Positions 8,880 to 17,380 of a stretch of DNA of 64,000 bases are shown one piece after another. Each line of letters begins with the position of its first letter. The stretch's first letter is position 1. The notes under the pieces are model-generated. The model was not told the DNA's origin. It made no database searches and saw only the letters and a program-made list of their open reading frames with translations. The position numbers and the translations under genes were made by a program. This stretch comes from Phycisphaerales bacterium. GTDB taxonomy: Bacteria > Planctomycetota > Phycisphaerae > Phycisphaerales > SM1A02. The stretch is taken from assembly GCA_028278245.1 (NCBI GenBank), contig JANQEQ010000079.1, forward strand, positions 1-64,000. The letters are read 5' to 3'.

Positions 8880-8917
8880 TTGGGAATAGCGATGATTATG
8901 GTGCATTGAGGTTTCAT
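8870..8917 (-). CDS. Isoleucine-rich leader peptide of ileS
   Basis: ATG at 8917 to TGA at 8870 encodes the 15-residue peptide MKPQCTIIIAIPKPR. Four of its codons are Ile (ATA, ATC, ATC, ATT), clustered at positions 7-11. It ends inside the 5' arm of the antiterminator, as expected for a ribosome-stalling control peptide. The predicted transcription start lies only 1-5 bases before the ATG, and no Shine-Dalgarno is visible, so the peptide may be translated from a leaderless 5' end. It is followed by the terminator and then ileS. Chance occurrence is possible for so short a frame. The Ile run, position and overlapping hairpins together make that unlikely. Confidence 0.75.
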   Translation of the reverse strand: MKPQCTIIIAIPKPR

Positions 8918-8926
8918 GGTCAGTAA

Positions 8927-8954
8927 AGGATAGTCATCGGCGGGATTCGGTCAA
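8927..8954 (-). promoter_or_regulatory. Promoter of the ileS leader transcript
   Basis: Minus-strand TTGACC (8954-8949), a 16-base spacer and TATCCT (8932-8927). The start would fall near 8918-8922, almost on the leader-peptide ATG at 8917. Confidence 0.6.
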
Positions 8955-9114
8955 GGCTTGAATGAGTGGATTGTGGGTCGTCCCCGCAATTAACCGGGTG
9001 GCGCAGGTAGAGCAAAGCCATACCCGTGTAGCGGGACGTTCTGATGCCTGATCGGATCAATCTGATATGCTAATGTACTGGTCACGATCCTGTGGCTTCA
9101 GTACAGGTTGTCCT
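8955..9114. other. Divergent intergenic region, rest
   Basis: This is the part of the 409-base ileS-kinase gap not used by the ileS leader. It should hold the kinase promoter. TATGCT at 9065-9070 is a possible -10, but I see no convincing -35. No RNA gene or coding frame is recognised. Confidence 0.4.
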
Positions 9115-10857
9115 ATGACTGATGAAGAACACCCAACATTCGATCACGATGCGGAGACGAGTGATACGCCGCCAGATCCCCTCAGTGATTCGAGCACTTT
9201 TCGGGATATTCCGCCGCCGCAGCCGAAGAAGATTGGCCACTACGCTATCAAACAGCACATTGGTTCCGGCGGAATGGCTCATGTCTACCTTGCTCTGCAG
9301 GAACATCCCCGGCGTAAAGTCGCACTGAAGTTGATGAAGAAGGGGATCGCATCAAGATCTGCACTTCGTCGCTTCGAGTTCGAGTCACAAATCCTTGGTC
9401 GCCTACGCCACCCTAACATCGCGCAGGTCTATGAAGCTGGGACTTACGATGAGGGCGAAGGCGGTATCCCGTACTTTGCGATGGAGTACATTGCTAACGC
9501 GAAACCGATCACGGACTATGCGAAGGAGAAGAAGCTCAGCACGAAGGAGCGTCTGGAGTTGTTCACCAAAGTCTGTGATGCTGTTCATCACGGACATCAA
9601 AAGGGGATCATCCATCGTGACCTGAAACCGGGAAATATACTGGTAGACTCTTACGGTGAACCGAAAGTGATCGACTTCGGCGTTGCCCGGTCTACCGATT
9701 CGGATATGGCTGTCACGACGCTGCAAACGGACGTGGGCCAGTTAATCGGCACACTCCAGTACATGAGTCCCGAACAATGCGAAGCCGATCCTGAAGATCT
9801 TGACACCCGCAGTGATGTATACGCTCTTGGTGTTGTGCTGTATGAGCTGCTGTGCGGTCAATTGCCATACAATGTAACGAAGGTGGCAATGTTTGAAGCG
9901 GCGAGGGTCGTCAAGGAAGAGAAGCCGGCAAAACCGAGCACGATCAACCGAACACTGCGCGGCGACGTTGAAACAATTGCGCTCAAGGCATTGGAGAAAG
10001 AGCGCGAGCGTCGCTACAAGTCTGCCGAAGCGCTTGGCGATGATATTCATAAGTATCTGAGTAGCGAACCGATCGAAGCTCGTCCGCCGAGTATATTCTA
10101 TCAAATCCGAATGTTTGCACGCCGCAACCGAGTCCTTACCACGGCTTCGACATTGGTATTCATCGTATTAATACTCTCGACAACAATCAGTCTAATTTAC
10201 TACGCTCAAGCAATAGAAGCCAAGAACATTCTTGCTCAGGAAGTCATACAGAGACAACAGTCCGAAGAAGCTGCTCTTATTGCAAAAGCTGAAGCTGAAA
10301 GAAGTGCAACAAGAGCTCGTCAGCAATATAAAAATGCCCAATCCACACACGACTTGCTACTTGGTATTATTATCCGGGTGGATAATCTTCCTGAAATACT
10401 CGATATATTTGTCGCTTCCGCGAAGGCGATGCAAGACAGACAAGGTGATAATAATCCTGAATTATCTGAACTCTTGGCAAGATTGATGAATTCTATAGGA
10501 TTCAATCTTATAATGAATGAAAATTATCATGAAGCAGTCCCACTTTTAAAATTCGCAGTTCAAAATAATCCAAAGATACATGCTTTTCACAAGAATTTGA
10601 TAACGGCATTAGAAAGAGCACAGCGTTTTAAGGAGGCGGAGTCAATATTACTTAATGCAGTATCTACAGATGATAGCGATTGGGAAGCATGTTTTATAAA
10701 CGGTAAGGAAATTAATATTCGTGAAGATTTTATCAGTCATGCAGTCTATTTCTATGATACGTGGGACGAAGCTGAACCAGGCCACGGTTACGATGCCAAA
10801 GCTGATGAATGGAGAAAGCTACTCCCCACGGAGTCGAATGAGCAAGAGAGTAATTGA
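9115..10857 (+). CDS. Hanks-type serine/threonine protein kinase with membrane helix and repeat C-terminus
   Basis: A 580-residue kinase typical of Planctomycetota. The catalytic domain spans about residues 35-310 and has every key motif: glycine loop GSGGMAHVYLA, lysine in ALKLMKK, catalytic IIHRDLKPGNIL, metal-binding VIDFGVAR, and GTLQYMSPEQ. One transmembrane helix (TASTLVFIVLILSTTISLIY) follows, then a coiled-coil-like stretch rich in Ala, Glu and Arg and a TPR-like region with two or three helix pairs. ATG 9115 is preferred to an upstream in-frame ATG at 9067 because the acidic MTDEEHPTFD start is usual in this family. The last 700 bases are clearly more AT-rich than the kinase domain. 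It is monocistronic and its partner is unknown. Confidence 0.9.
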   Translation: MTDEEHPTFDHDAETSDTPPDPLSDSSTFRDIPPPQPKKIGHYAIKQHIGSGGMAHVYLALQEHPRRKVALKLMKKGIASRSALRRFEFESQILGRLRHPNIAQVYEAGTYDEGEGGIPYFAMEYIANAKPITDYAKEKKLSTKERLELFTKVCDAVHHGHQKGIIHRDLKPGNILVDSYGEPKVIDFGVARSTDSDMAVTTLQTDVGQLIGTLQYMSPEQCEADPEDLDTRSDVYALGVVLYELLCGQLPYNVTKVAMFEAARVVKEEKPAKPSTINRTLRGDVETIALKALEKERERRYKSAEALGDDIHKYLSSEPIEARPPSIFYQIRMFARRNRVLTTASTLVFIVLILSTTISLIYYAQAIEAKNILAQEVIQRQQSEEAALIAKAEAERSATRARQQYKNAQSTHDLLLGIIIRVDNLPEILDIFVASAKAMQDRQGDNNPELSELLARLMNSIGFNLIMNENYHEAVPLLKFAVQNNPKIHAFHKNLITALERAQRFKEAESILLNAVSTDDSDWEACFINGKEINIREDFISHAVYFYDTWDEAEPGHGYDAKADEWRKLLPTESNEQESN

Positions 10858-11196
10858 GTTTAGTCACGCCGTTTCAATAGCGAGTCAAGTAGTGTGAGAG
10901 TTATTGTCATAGCTTCACACGCCTTTCCATAATCAGGCAGTAGACTTGAAGTCTTCGTGATCGCATTCGATTGGTTTGAGCGTTGGACTACGGGCGATCA
11001 GCGCTTCCGTGTGAGCCGGGTGGTCCCCCACCCCGGCAACTTGTTTATGAAGCAGGGTATTTTCATTCGTGGATTGCCTGGGCCGAGGACGGCCCGGCTC
11101 GCTACGAATCGCAGCTTACCTCCGCATGAACAATACCCCCGCCGCTAAACACGGCAGCTCGCATTTACAAAAGGCATATTTGCTTTTTGCATGCAC
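10858..11196. other. Intergenic region after the kinase gene
   Basis: These 339 bases have no credible gene. They contain a palindromic element around 11077-11104 (GGGCCG/CGGCCC hairpin at 11080-11095 followed by CGGCTCGCT), which is shared in degenerate form with sequences near 55358 and 58234. A bidirectional terminator lies at 11169-11188. Confidence 0.5.
11169..11188. terminator. Bidirectional terminator
   Basis: AAAAGGCA (11169-11176) pairs with TGCTTTTT (11181-11188) around a 4-base loop, with one G-T pair. T-rich arms occur on both strands. It is placed just after the ArsR-type gene and can also end the kinase transcript. Confidence 0.65.
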
Positions 11197-11604
11197 TCAC
11201 GCGGAGCCGGCGACGAGTTCCATTTCAGGCTCCGGTTTTGATTCCGGTTGAGGATCGGGCGCAAGTGAACCCAGACGCAGGTCCAGGGGGCCGGCCACGA
11301 TGCGCAGATTTCCATTATCAGAGCCATTCACCATGGATGCATCCAGATCGTAGTAGACGTGCTTGCCTGATCTGCGACTGGTGAGCAATCCTTCTGCGCG
11401 CATCAGGGCCAGATGGTGGCTGACGGTTGGTTGAGCCAACTCCAGATGTGAGCAAAGTTCGCTGACATTGAGTTCACCATCACGCAGCAGATGAAGCATT
11501 TGCAGGCGGGATGGATCGGCCAGCAATCGCATAACACGAAGTGTTTGATTTATGGGTTCAATCGAATCGTAAGTCGCGCCAGACACGGATTTCTCCTCGA
11601 GCAT
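11197..11604 (-). CDS. ArsR-family winged-helix regulator
   Basis: A 135-residue DNA-binding protein. The winged-helix core covers roughly residues 20-95: LRVMRLLADPSRLQMLHLL, then the recognition region ELCSHLELAQPTVSHHLALM, then the wing (GLLTSRRSGKHVYYDLD). The typical ArsR metal motif ELCVCD is replaced by ELCSHLE, so metal sensing through that helix is unlikely. The tail is Pro/Glu-rich (PDPQPESKPEPEMELV). ATG 11604 is preferred to an in-frame TTG at 11685, because the extension is non-conserved and the core begins soon after. It is transcribed divergently from tRNA-Ala and mutS. No metal-transport target is adjacent, so the regulon is unknown. Confidence 0.8.
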   Translation of the reverse strand: MLEEKSVSGATYDSIEPINQTLRVMRLLADPSRLQMLHLLRDGELNVSELCSHLELAQPTVSHHLALMRAEGLLTSRRSGKHVYYDLDASMVNGSDNGNLRIVAGPLDLRLGSLAPDPQPESKPEPEMELVAGSA

Positions 11605-11722
11605 GGGATGCAAAGCCCCGGATGAAAGATAGATATGATAGCCGATGCAGCGGCCGAGATCAGCCCACAAGGTCTGCAATTTCAACGCTTTGTATCCAGA
11701 TTTGTGAGCTTGTTATTCCATC

Positions 11723-11751
11723 TGGCCAATTGAACAAAGACGGGCTATCAT
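11723..11751 (+). promoter_or_regulatory. Probable promoter of tRNA-Ala
   Basis: TGGCCA (11723-11728), a 17-base spacer and TATCAT (11746-11751). The start would be about 30 bases before the mature tRNA. Confidence 0.45.
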
Positions 11752-11789
11752 GGCTATTTCCCCCATAATCAACTGTGGGCGGGTTTCCT

Positions 11790-11862
11790 GGGGCAGTAGC
11801 TCAACTGGGAGAGCGCCTCGGTCGCATCGAGGAGGTTGTGAGTTCGAGTCTCATCTGCTCCA
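11790..11862 (+). tRNA. tRNA-Ala (anticodon CGC)
   Basis: A 73-base cloverleaf. The acceptor GGGGCAG/CTGCTCC contains the G3-U70 pair that identifies alanine tRNAs. The D arm is GCTC/GAGC, the anticodon stem CCTCG/CGAGG has loop GTCGCAT (anticodon CGC, reading GCG), and the T arm is GTGAG/CTCAT with loop TTCGAGT. The discriminator is A and CCA is not encoded. A terminator follows. Confidence 0.96.
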
Positions 11863-11873
11863 CTTTATCAGGC

Positions 11874-11901
11874 AGCCCGGGTCATGATTCCCGGGCTTTT
11901 T
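11874..11901 (+). terminator. Terminator after tRNA-Ala
   Basis: AGCCCGGG (11874-11881) pairs perfectly with CCCGGGCT (11890-11897), followed by TTTTC. It lies between the tRNA and the mutS start. Confidence 0.8.
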
Positions 11902-11915
11902 CTACAATCTCTGAA

Positions 11916-14651
11916 ATGGCTCAGAAAACAAGATCATCCCGAAGGGCAGCCAATAAGTCACGGAATCCGCGTGATACCCCGGCCATGCAGCAATATGCAC
12001 GGTTCAAGAAGCAACACCCGGAATGCCTGCTGCTCTTTCGCATGGGCGATTTCTACGAGCTGTTCGATGACGATGCCATCACCGCACACAAGGCACTGGG
12101 AATCACGCTCACGGAACGAACCCAGGGAATTCCCATGGCGGGGGTTCCCTATCATGCGCTGGACAGTTACCTGCGACGTCTGATCGATCAGGGCTTTCGC
12201 GTTGCCATCTGCGATCAGATTCAGGATCCCAAGGATGCCAAGGGCATTGTCGATCGCGCAGTGACGCGGGTTCTGACGCCCGGAACGCTCGTGGATGAAC
12301 TGCTGCTGGATGAAGCGGCAGCGTGCCAGCTTGCGGCAATCATGTTCACAGAAGCGGGAGATGACTCACCGGCCGTACTCGCCATCACTGAATTTTCCAC
12401 CGGTCAATTCACGCTCGTGGACCTGCCTGCTGACCGTATCATCGATGAAATGGCGCGGTTGAATCCATCTGAGTTGCTCTACGTTGAGACCGCAGACGGC
12501 GCGATCCCACCACGATTGGCATCAGTTCCTGAAACGATTGAATGTTCCCTCACTGCTCGCCCTGCATGGTCATTTCGCCAGGCTGATGCGACTGACATTC
12601 TGCGCGAGCATTTCAATGTTGCGACGCTGGCGGGCTTTGGGCTGGATGATGATGATCCTGCACTGGGACCGGCCGGCGCACTATTGAGATATCTGCAGGA
12701 AACACAGGCTCCATCCGACTCGTCGCAGGAGAATCGACTCCGTCACATACGACCACCCAGGCGTTTACCCAGCAACGATTTTCTCCTGGTCGATGCGGTA
12801 TCGTTGCGCAGCCTGGAAATCGAACGGACCATGCGTACCGGGCAGGTGACCGGTTCGCTCATGTCAATCTTGCAACGATGTTCCAGCCCTATGGGGAAGC
12901 GTCTCCTGCGGCAATGGTTGTGCTTTCCCCTGCGCAAGATCGAGAGTATCGAAGCGCGTCAAAATGCAGTGGCAGCCCTTGTTAGCGATGCAGATGCAGC
13001 ATCGGTGCTGGTAACGGCTATCGGGACAGTGCAGGATGTAGCGAGAATCACCGGCAGAATCGCCATGATGCGAGCCAATCCCCGTGATCTTGTCGCCTTG
13101 GGAAAAAGTATGTGCTGCATTGATGCACTGCTGGATGTGATCGCGGAGCGGCCGGCGTTTTCCGACTATCACCGGCGATTGAGTAGACTAAAAGATAATC
13201 TTATGCAACTGGCGGACACGATTGCAACGCGTTGTGTGGAGCACCCGCCACCACACTTGCGGGAAGGAGGCGTGTTTCAGGACGGTGTGGACCATGAACT
13301 CGACGAAGCAAGGCGACTACAACACGATGCCAACTCCTGGCTGGCTGCATATCAGAAACGGTTAATCGAACGCACCAATATATCCACCCTGAAGGTCGGA
13401 TATAACAAAGTCTTCGGTTATTACATTGAAATCACGCACGTTCATCAGGATAAGGTTCCGGCTGATTTCAATCGCAAGCAAACACTCAAAAACGCTGAAC
13501 GCTACATTACGCCGGAACTCAAGGAATTTGAGGATAAGGTGACAACCGCCCAGGCGCGCGCGATTGAGCGGGAGAAAGTGCTCTTCGATCAACTGTGTCG
13601 ACAAGCAGGCACGCATACCGAACAACTCATTCAGTTTTCTGATATTGTCGCGGAGCTTGATGTGCTGGCCTGTTTTGCCAACATCGCATTGCGCCATCGT
13701 TATGTGCGGCCGCAGATCGTGGATGAACCGGTGCTGGATATTCGACAGGGGCGTCACCCGGTACTGGATCAGTCGCTTGATCAGCAGTTCGTGCCCAACG
13801 ATTGTCGGCTCGGTCCATTGGCTGCCGTGCAGGATTCTGATGAAAACGACAGCGCTGATACGTCACCGAAACAATCGCCGGCAACTTTGGCGCTGATCAC
13901 CGGCCCCAACATGGCTGGTAAAAGTACATACATCCGACAGACTGCGATTATCGTTCTTCTTGCCCACACCGGCTGTTTTGTCCCGGCTGAATCGGCAACG
14001 ATCGGCCTGACCGATCGCATTTTCACCCGCATCGGCGCTTCAGACGAACTCCATACCGGCCAATCCACGTTCATGGTGGAGATGACGGAAACGGCGAATA
14101 TTCTTCATCACGCAACGGATCGCAGCCTGGTCATTCTCGATGAAATCGGTCGGGGCACATCCACACTGGACGGCTTATCACTTGCCTGGGCTATTGCGGA
14201 CACGCTGGCTCAACGTCAATGCCGCACCCTGTTTGCAACGCATTATCATGAGATCACTTCTCTGGCGGATCACCTACCGAACGTTACCAATCTCCATGTA
14301 ACCGTGCGGGAATGGGGTGACACAATTGTATTCCTGTATCGCATTCTCCCGGGACGCACGGATCGAAGCTACGGCATTCACGTTGCGCAGATTGCGGGCC
14401 TCCCCGCTGACACAATCCAGCGCGCTGCGGAGTTGCTGGAAACGCTAGCCGTTCACTCCGATATTCCAACTCTGCCCACAACTAGGCCGGCAAAATCACA
14501 GCAGGATGATCAGCTTATGTTGTTTACAGAGTATCTTCCGCATCCTGTGGTCGATGCGTTGCGGGAAGTCGATCTTGATCAACTCACCCCGATTCAGGCG
14601 TTTGATCTTTTGCGATCATTAAGACAGCAAGTGGATGAATCATCATCATAG
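11916..14651 (+). CDS. mutS: DNA mismatch repair protein MutS
   Basis: An ATPase that recognises mispaired bases and starts mismatch repair. The 911 residues include the mismatch-recognition domain with the Phe-X-Glu motif region (LLLFRMGDFYELF near residue 35), connector, lever and clamp domains, then the ABC-type ATPase. Walker A is GPNMAGKSTY at about 663, followed by STFMVEMTE, Walker B VILDEIGRGTSTLDG and TLFATHYHE. The C-terminal helix-turn-helix dimerisation segment (LAVHS to LDQLTPIQAFDLL) is present. The frame is open upstream through the tRNA gene, so the start must lie after it; ATG 11916 gives the expected N-terminus. No mutL is adjacent. Confidence in identity is very high. Confidence 0.97.
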   Translation: MAQKTRSSRRAANKSRNPRDTPAMQQYARFKKQHPECLLLFRMGDFYELFDDDAITAHKALGITLTERTQGIPMAGVPYHALDSYLRRLIDQGFRVAICDQIQDPKDAKGIVDRAVTRVLTPGTLVDELLLDEAAACQLAAIMFTEAGDDSPAVLAITEFSTGQFTLVDLPADRIIDEMARLNPSELLYVETADGAIPPRLASVPETIECSLTARPAWSFRQADATDILREHFNVATLAGFGLDDDDPALGPAGALLRYLQETQAPSDSSQENRLRHIRPPRRLPSNDFLLVDAVSLRSLEIERTMRTGQVTGSLMSILQRCSSPMGKRLLRQWLCFPLRKIESIEARQNAVAALVSDADAASVLVTAIGTVQDVARITGRIAMMRANPRDLVALGKSMCCIDALLDVIAERPAFSDYHRRLSRLKDNLMQLADTIATRCVEHPPPHLREGGVFQDGVDHELDEARRLQHDANSWLAAYQKRLIERTNISTLKVGYNKVFGYYIEITHVHQDKVPADFNRKQTLKNAERYITPELKEFEDKVTTAQARAIEREKVLFDQLCRQAGTHTEQLIQFSDIVAELDVLACFANIALRHRYVRPQIVDEPVLDIRQGRHPVLDQSLDQQFVPNDCRLGPLAAVQDSDENDSADTSPKQSPATLALITGPNMAGKSTYIRQTAIIVLLAHTGCFVPAESATIGLTDRIFTRIGASDELHTGQSTFMVEMTETANILHHATDRSLVILDEIGRGTSTLDGLSLAWAIADTLAQRQCRTLFATHYHEITSLADHLPNVTNLHVTVREWGDTIVFLYRILPGRTDRSYGIHVAQIAGLPADTIQRAAELLETLAVHSDIPTLPTTRPAKSQQDDQLMLFTEYLPHPVVDALREVDLDQLTPIQAFDLLRSLRQQVDESSS

Positions 14652-14714
14652 TAAGTTAATGTACCTTCGTATCCCTGATGATTCACAGTGAAACTCGATG
14701 ACTGAAACGTAATT

Positions 14715-16148
14715 ATGCCCTGTTATATTCGTTCAATCGGCTTTGTTCTTGCGGGATTATTGATCTTCGCTGATCAATGGGGGCACGCCGAAAATGTGAC
14801 GCCGAAGACTGAAGATAATGCTCCTCCAGTTGTTGCAGCAAAAACGGATAAGACAGCCGATGATGAAACTCTCCATTTGAATCTCGCTCCGGAATCCGAA
14901 CAGGTTGTCCTGAAAAAACTTATGCAATCAGGTAGCTGGACGCGCCGAGCAGTCGCTGCAATGCGTTTGGAGCGATATGGTTGCGCTGAGAGCCAGGCTC
15001 TGCTCACTTTACTGTTGGATGATTCGGATTGGCGGGTACGCGTGTTTGCGATACGTTCATTGGGGAATCGCAGGATTCCTGCAGGTGAGAACTGGTTCGA
15101 GACAGAGAGTAACCCCCGGGTTCTACGAGCCGCGCTTCGGTACCGCTATCCCGTTACCTGGGACTGGTTTGAACCGGGTGTGCGATCGCTGGCCATTGAA
15201 TCAGATCTTGAACAGAAGATGCTGGCAGTTGAGTTGGGGGCTGCCGGTGATGACCCGGGATTAAAGCAACTTGCGAATGAAACTGCTCGGACCATTATTC
15301 TGCGCATGGATCGCACAGAGGCGGGTTCACTCTCGCCCCGCCTGGCTATCGTCACTGGGGGATACAACTATCTTCGTCCGCTTCGCTGGCAGCAATGGCT
15401 GAGAAAACAGGGACGCCAACTCCAGCTTCAACCTGCCCATGCATTACCCGAGGGAAATCAGCCGATTGAAACAGTTGGATTTTCCTCATTACCGGTCCAG
15501 CGCTTCATTGCGCTGGATGATTACCTCAACACACTGGATGAGCGGCACCTGGATCTAGCAATCTGTCTGGACTGCACTGCAAGCATGTACAGCGAACTCA
15601 CCATGGCGCAGGCGGGGATCGATGAACTCATGACCTTTGTAGGTGATGTCGCTGCTTCACTGCGCATCGCTCTTGTCGCTTATCGTGATCGAAGAGATGA
15701 ATTTGAAACCAAGGTCGGCGATTTCACCAGTGATATCAACGAAGCGCGTCGAAGACTCTGGCTGCTCAGTGCTGACGGAGGCGGTGATTCACCAGAAGCG
15801 GTCTATCCTGCACTCTCACGGGCATACAGATCACTTTCCTGGAATCGCAAGCACACGATGGTGCTCATTCTCATCGGCGACGCCCCTCCACACGTGGGTT
15901 ATGGAACACATTGCATTGAACTGGCGAAGCTGGCATGGAATGATGCAAATCTCACTACGCACGTTATTCAGGCTTCACCAAAAGATGTGGATCACTTTCC
16001 TGAAATCGCTGAAGCAGGCGGTGGGCAGTGTGTCAATCTGGAAGAAGAAGATAGTCTGATCACGGAAGTTATAGGTCTCACCCTTGGGGGCGCGTACGAA
16101 GAAGAGTTCCGTCATTTCTTCAATGTGTATCTGGAGTTGTGCCGGTAG
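14715..16148 (+). CDS. Exported HEAT-repeat / von Willebrand A domain protein
   Basis: A 477-residue protein. The N-terminus MPCYIRSIGFVLAGLLIFAD is a signal peptide or membrane anchor. Residues 70-150 contain HEAT-like repeats (SWTRRAVAAMRLERYGCAES, then DDSDWRVRVFAIRSLGN). From about residue 275 there is a von Willebrand A domain: HLDLAICLDCTASMYSELTM gives a MIDAS-like DxTxS with Thr as the middle residue, and further metal-ligand regions are ALVAYRDRRDEF and TMVLILIGDAPPHVG. Such domains bind partners through a metal ion. It is a single gene, 63 bases after mutS and convergent with obg. Function unknown; a role in envelope structure or signalling is inferred only from export and domains. 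Confidence 0.8.
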   Translation: MPCYIRSIGFVLAGLLIFADQWGHAENVTPKTEDNAPPVVAAKTDKTADDETLHLNLAPESEQVVLKKLMQSGSWTRRAVAAMRLERYGCAESQALLTLLLDDSDWRVRVFAIRSLGNRRIPAGENWFETESNPRVLRAALRYRYPVTWDWFEPGVRSLAIESDLEQKMLAVELGAAGDDPGLKQLANETARTIILRMDRTEAGSLSPRLAIVTGGYNYLRPLRWQQWLRKQGRQLQLQPAHALPEGNQPIETVGFSSLPVQRFIALDDYLNTLDERHLDLAICLDCTASMYSELTMAQAGIDELMTFVGDVAASLRIALVAYRDRRDEFETKVGDFTSDINEARRRLWLLSADGGGDSPEAVYPALSRAYRSLSWNRKHTMVLILIGDAPPHVGYGTHCIELAKLAWNDANLTTHVIQASPKDVDHFPEIAEAGGGQCVNLEEEDSLITEVIGLTLGGAYEEEFRHFFNVYLELCR

Positions 16149-16249
16149 CGCAGTTGATTGCGACGAAGTCGCGGCGCGTCATATTGGATGTTTCAACATA
16201 CACATTTTCCTGTTTGAACGCTCAACACGAGAAAGGAATACAATCTGCA

Positions 16250-17302
16250 TTAACTCGTATTTGTTGAATTTCGAACAGACCAACCTGCCGGGGTGGCACG
16301 ATCCAGGATCGTCCAGCATGACTCCATGAGATCAGGAATACCCTCACCCGTAACACCACTGATCGTGCATACTCTTTGATCACTGGATAGCTGAAGTTTC
16401 TCTGTAATCTGTGATACAACGCGTTCTCGATCTTCAGCAGGTACCAGATCAATCTTATTCAGCGCGACGATTTCAGATTTCGCGCCCAGTGTCTGTGAAT
16501 ATTCTGAGAGTTCACGTCGAATCCGGGAGTAATTGAGGCATGGATCCGATCCATCGGCTGGGCAGATATCCAACAGATGTACAAGTACCTGTGAACGTTC
16601 CACATGCCGAAGGAAATCATGACCCAATCCTGCCCCTGATGCGGCACCTTCGATCAGGCCTGGAATATCAGCAAGGATCAAACGCCTCTCTCCGGGAAGC
16701 TCAGCAATCCCCAGATGCGGGAACAGGGTGGTGAAGGGATAATCGGCAACTTTGGGTGAAGCGCGGCTGACGGTTCCGAGCAGCGTGGATTTACCCGCAT
16801 TGGGTTTGCCAATCAATCCGACATCTGCGATGAGTTTGAGTTCCAGACGGAGTGTTCGCTCTACCCACAGCTCACCAGGGGTGAATTCTCGGGGTGTCTG
16901 GTTCGTGGCCGATTTGAAATGCTCGTTACCAAATCCTCCACGACCGCCCGCAGCGGCAATGAATCGCTGCCCGGGAGCATCGACATCGATCAGCAACTCG
17001 TTGGTTTCCTTATCGTAAACCAGTGTTCCAACGGGTACAGGAACGAGGCAATCGTCCCCGTTTGCTCCGTGCATGGATTTCCCCATTCCCGGCCGACCAT
17101 TTTGAGCACGGTAGTGCGGCCGGGGTGTAAGGGAGAGCAGGGTTGTCAATGATGAATCCCCCACGAGAATAACATTTCCGCCGCTGCCACCATCGCCACC
17201 ATCCGGTCCGCCTTTGGGGACAAATTTCTCCCGGCGAAAGGAAAGGCACCCGTTGCCGCCTTTCCCGGATCGAACAAAGATGGTCGCGCGATCAATGAAC
17301 AC
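16250..17302 (-). CDS. obg: Obg/CgtA ribosome-assembly GTPase
   Basis: An essential GTPase associated with 50S maturation and stress signalling. Its 350 residues carry the glycine-rich OBG fold (MFIDRATIFVRSGKGGNGC, GGPDGGDGGSGGNV, AAGGRGGFGNEHF) and the G domain: G1 GKPNAGKST, switch region TTLFPHLG, G3 DIPGLIEGA, G4 NKIDL. The usual C-terminal OCT domain is very short or absent. GTG 17302 is chosen because the Obg N-terminus begins exactly there and because an upstream in-frame ATG at 17344 lies in the loop of the rpmA terminator. It sits downstream of rpmA, a common pairing, with that terminator between them. Confidence 0.95.
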   Translation of the reverse strand: MFIDRATIFVRSGKGGNGCLSFRREKFVPKGGPDGGDGGSGGNVILVGDSSLTTLLSLTPRPHYRAQNGRPGMGKSMHGANGDDCLVPVPVGTLVYDKETNELLIDVDAPGQRFIAAAGGRGGFGNEHFKSATNQTPREFTPGELWVERTLRLELKLIADVGLIGKPNAGKSTLLGTVSRASPKVADYPFTTLFPHLGIAELPGERRLILADIPGLIEGAASGAGLGHDFLRHVERSQVLVHLLDICPADGSDPCLNYSRIRRELSEYSQTLGAKSEIVALNKIDLVPAEDRERVVSQITEKLQLSSDQRVCTISGVTGEGIPDLMESCWTILDRATPAGWSVRNSTNTS

Positions 17303-17326
17303 GATGGCAAATCCCGGTTGTTGTAT

Positions 17327-17354
17327 AGAAAACGGGGCGTACATCGACGCCCCG
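17327..17354 (-). terminator. Terminator between rpmA and obg
   Basis: Minus-strand CGGGGCGT (17354-17347) pairs with ACGCCCCG (17340-17333) around a 6-base loop and is followed by TTTTCT. It would lower obg expression relative to rpmA. Confidence 0.75.
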
Positions 17355-17380
17355 CTGACAGTTGAGGTTTGGCAGTTCTT

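Noticed and set aside
8795-8960. T-box riboswitch before ileS
   Set aside because: The conserved T-box sequence with a TGG bulge is not found. The Ile-rich peptide and overlapping hairpins explain the leader better.
9000-9060. Possible tRNA-like structure before the kinase gene
   Set aside because: CCCG/CGGG pairings exist, but no cloverleaf, T-loop or anticodon stem can be drawn.
11775-11915. N-terminal extension of MutS
   Set aside because: This part of the frame is occupied by tRNA-Ala and its terminator.
16160-16172. Small hairpin GCGAC/GTCGC between the von Willebrand protein gene and obg
   Set aside because: It is only 5 bp with no T-run, too weak to call a terminator.
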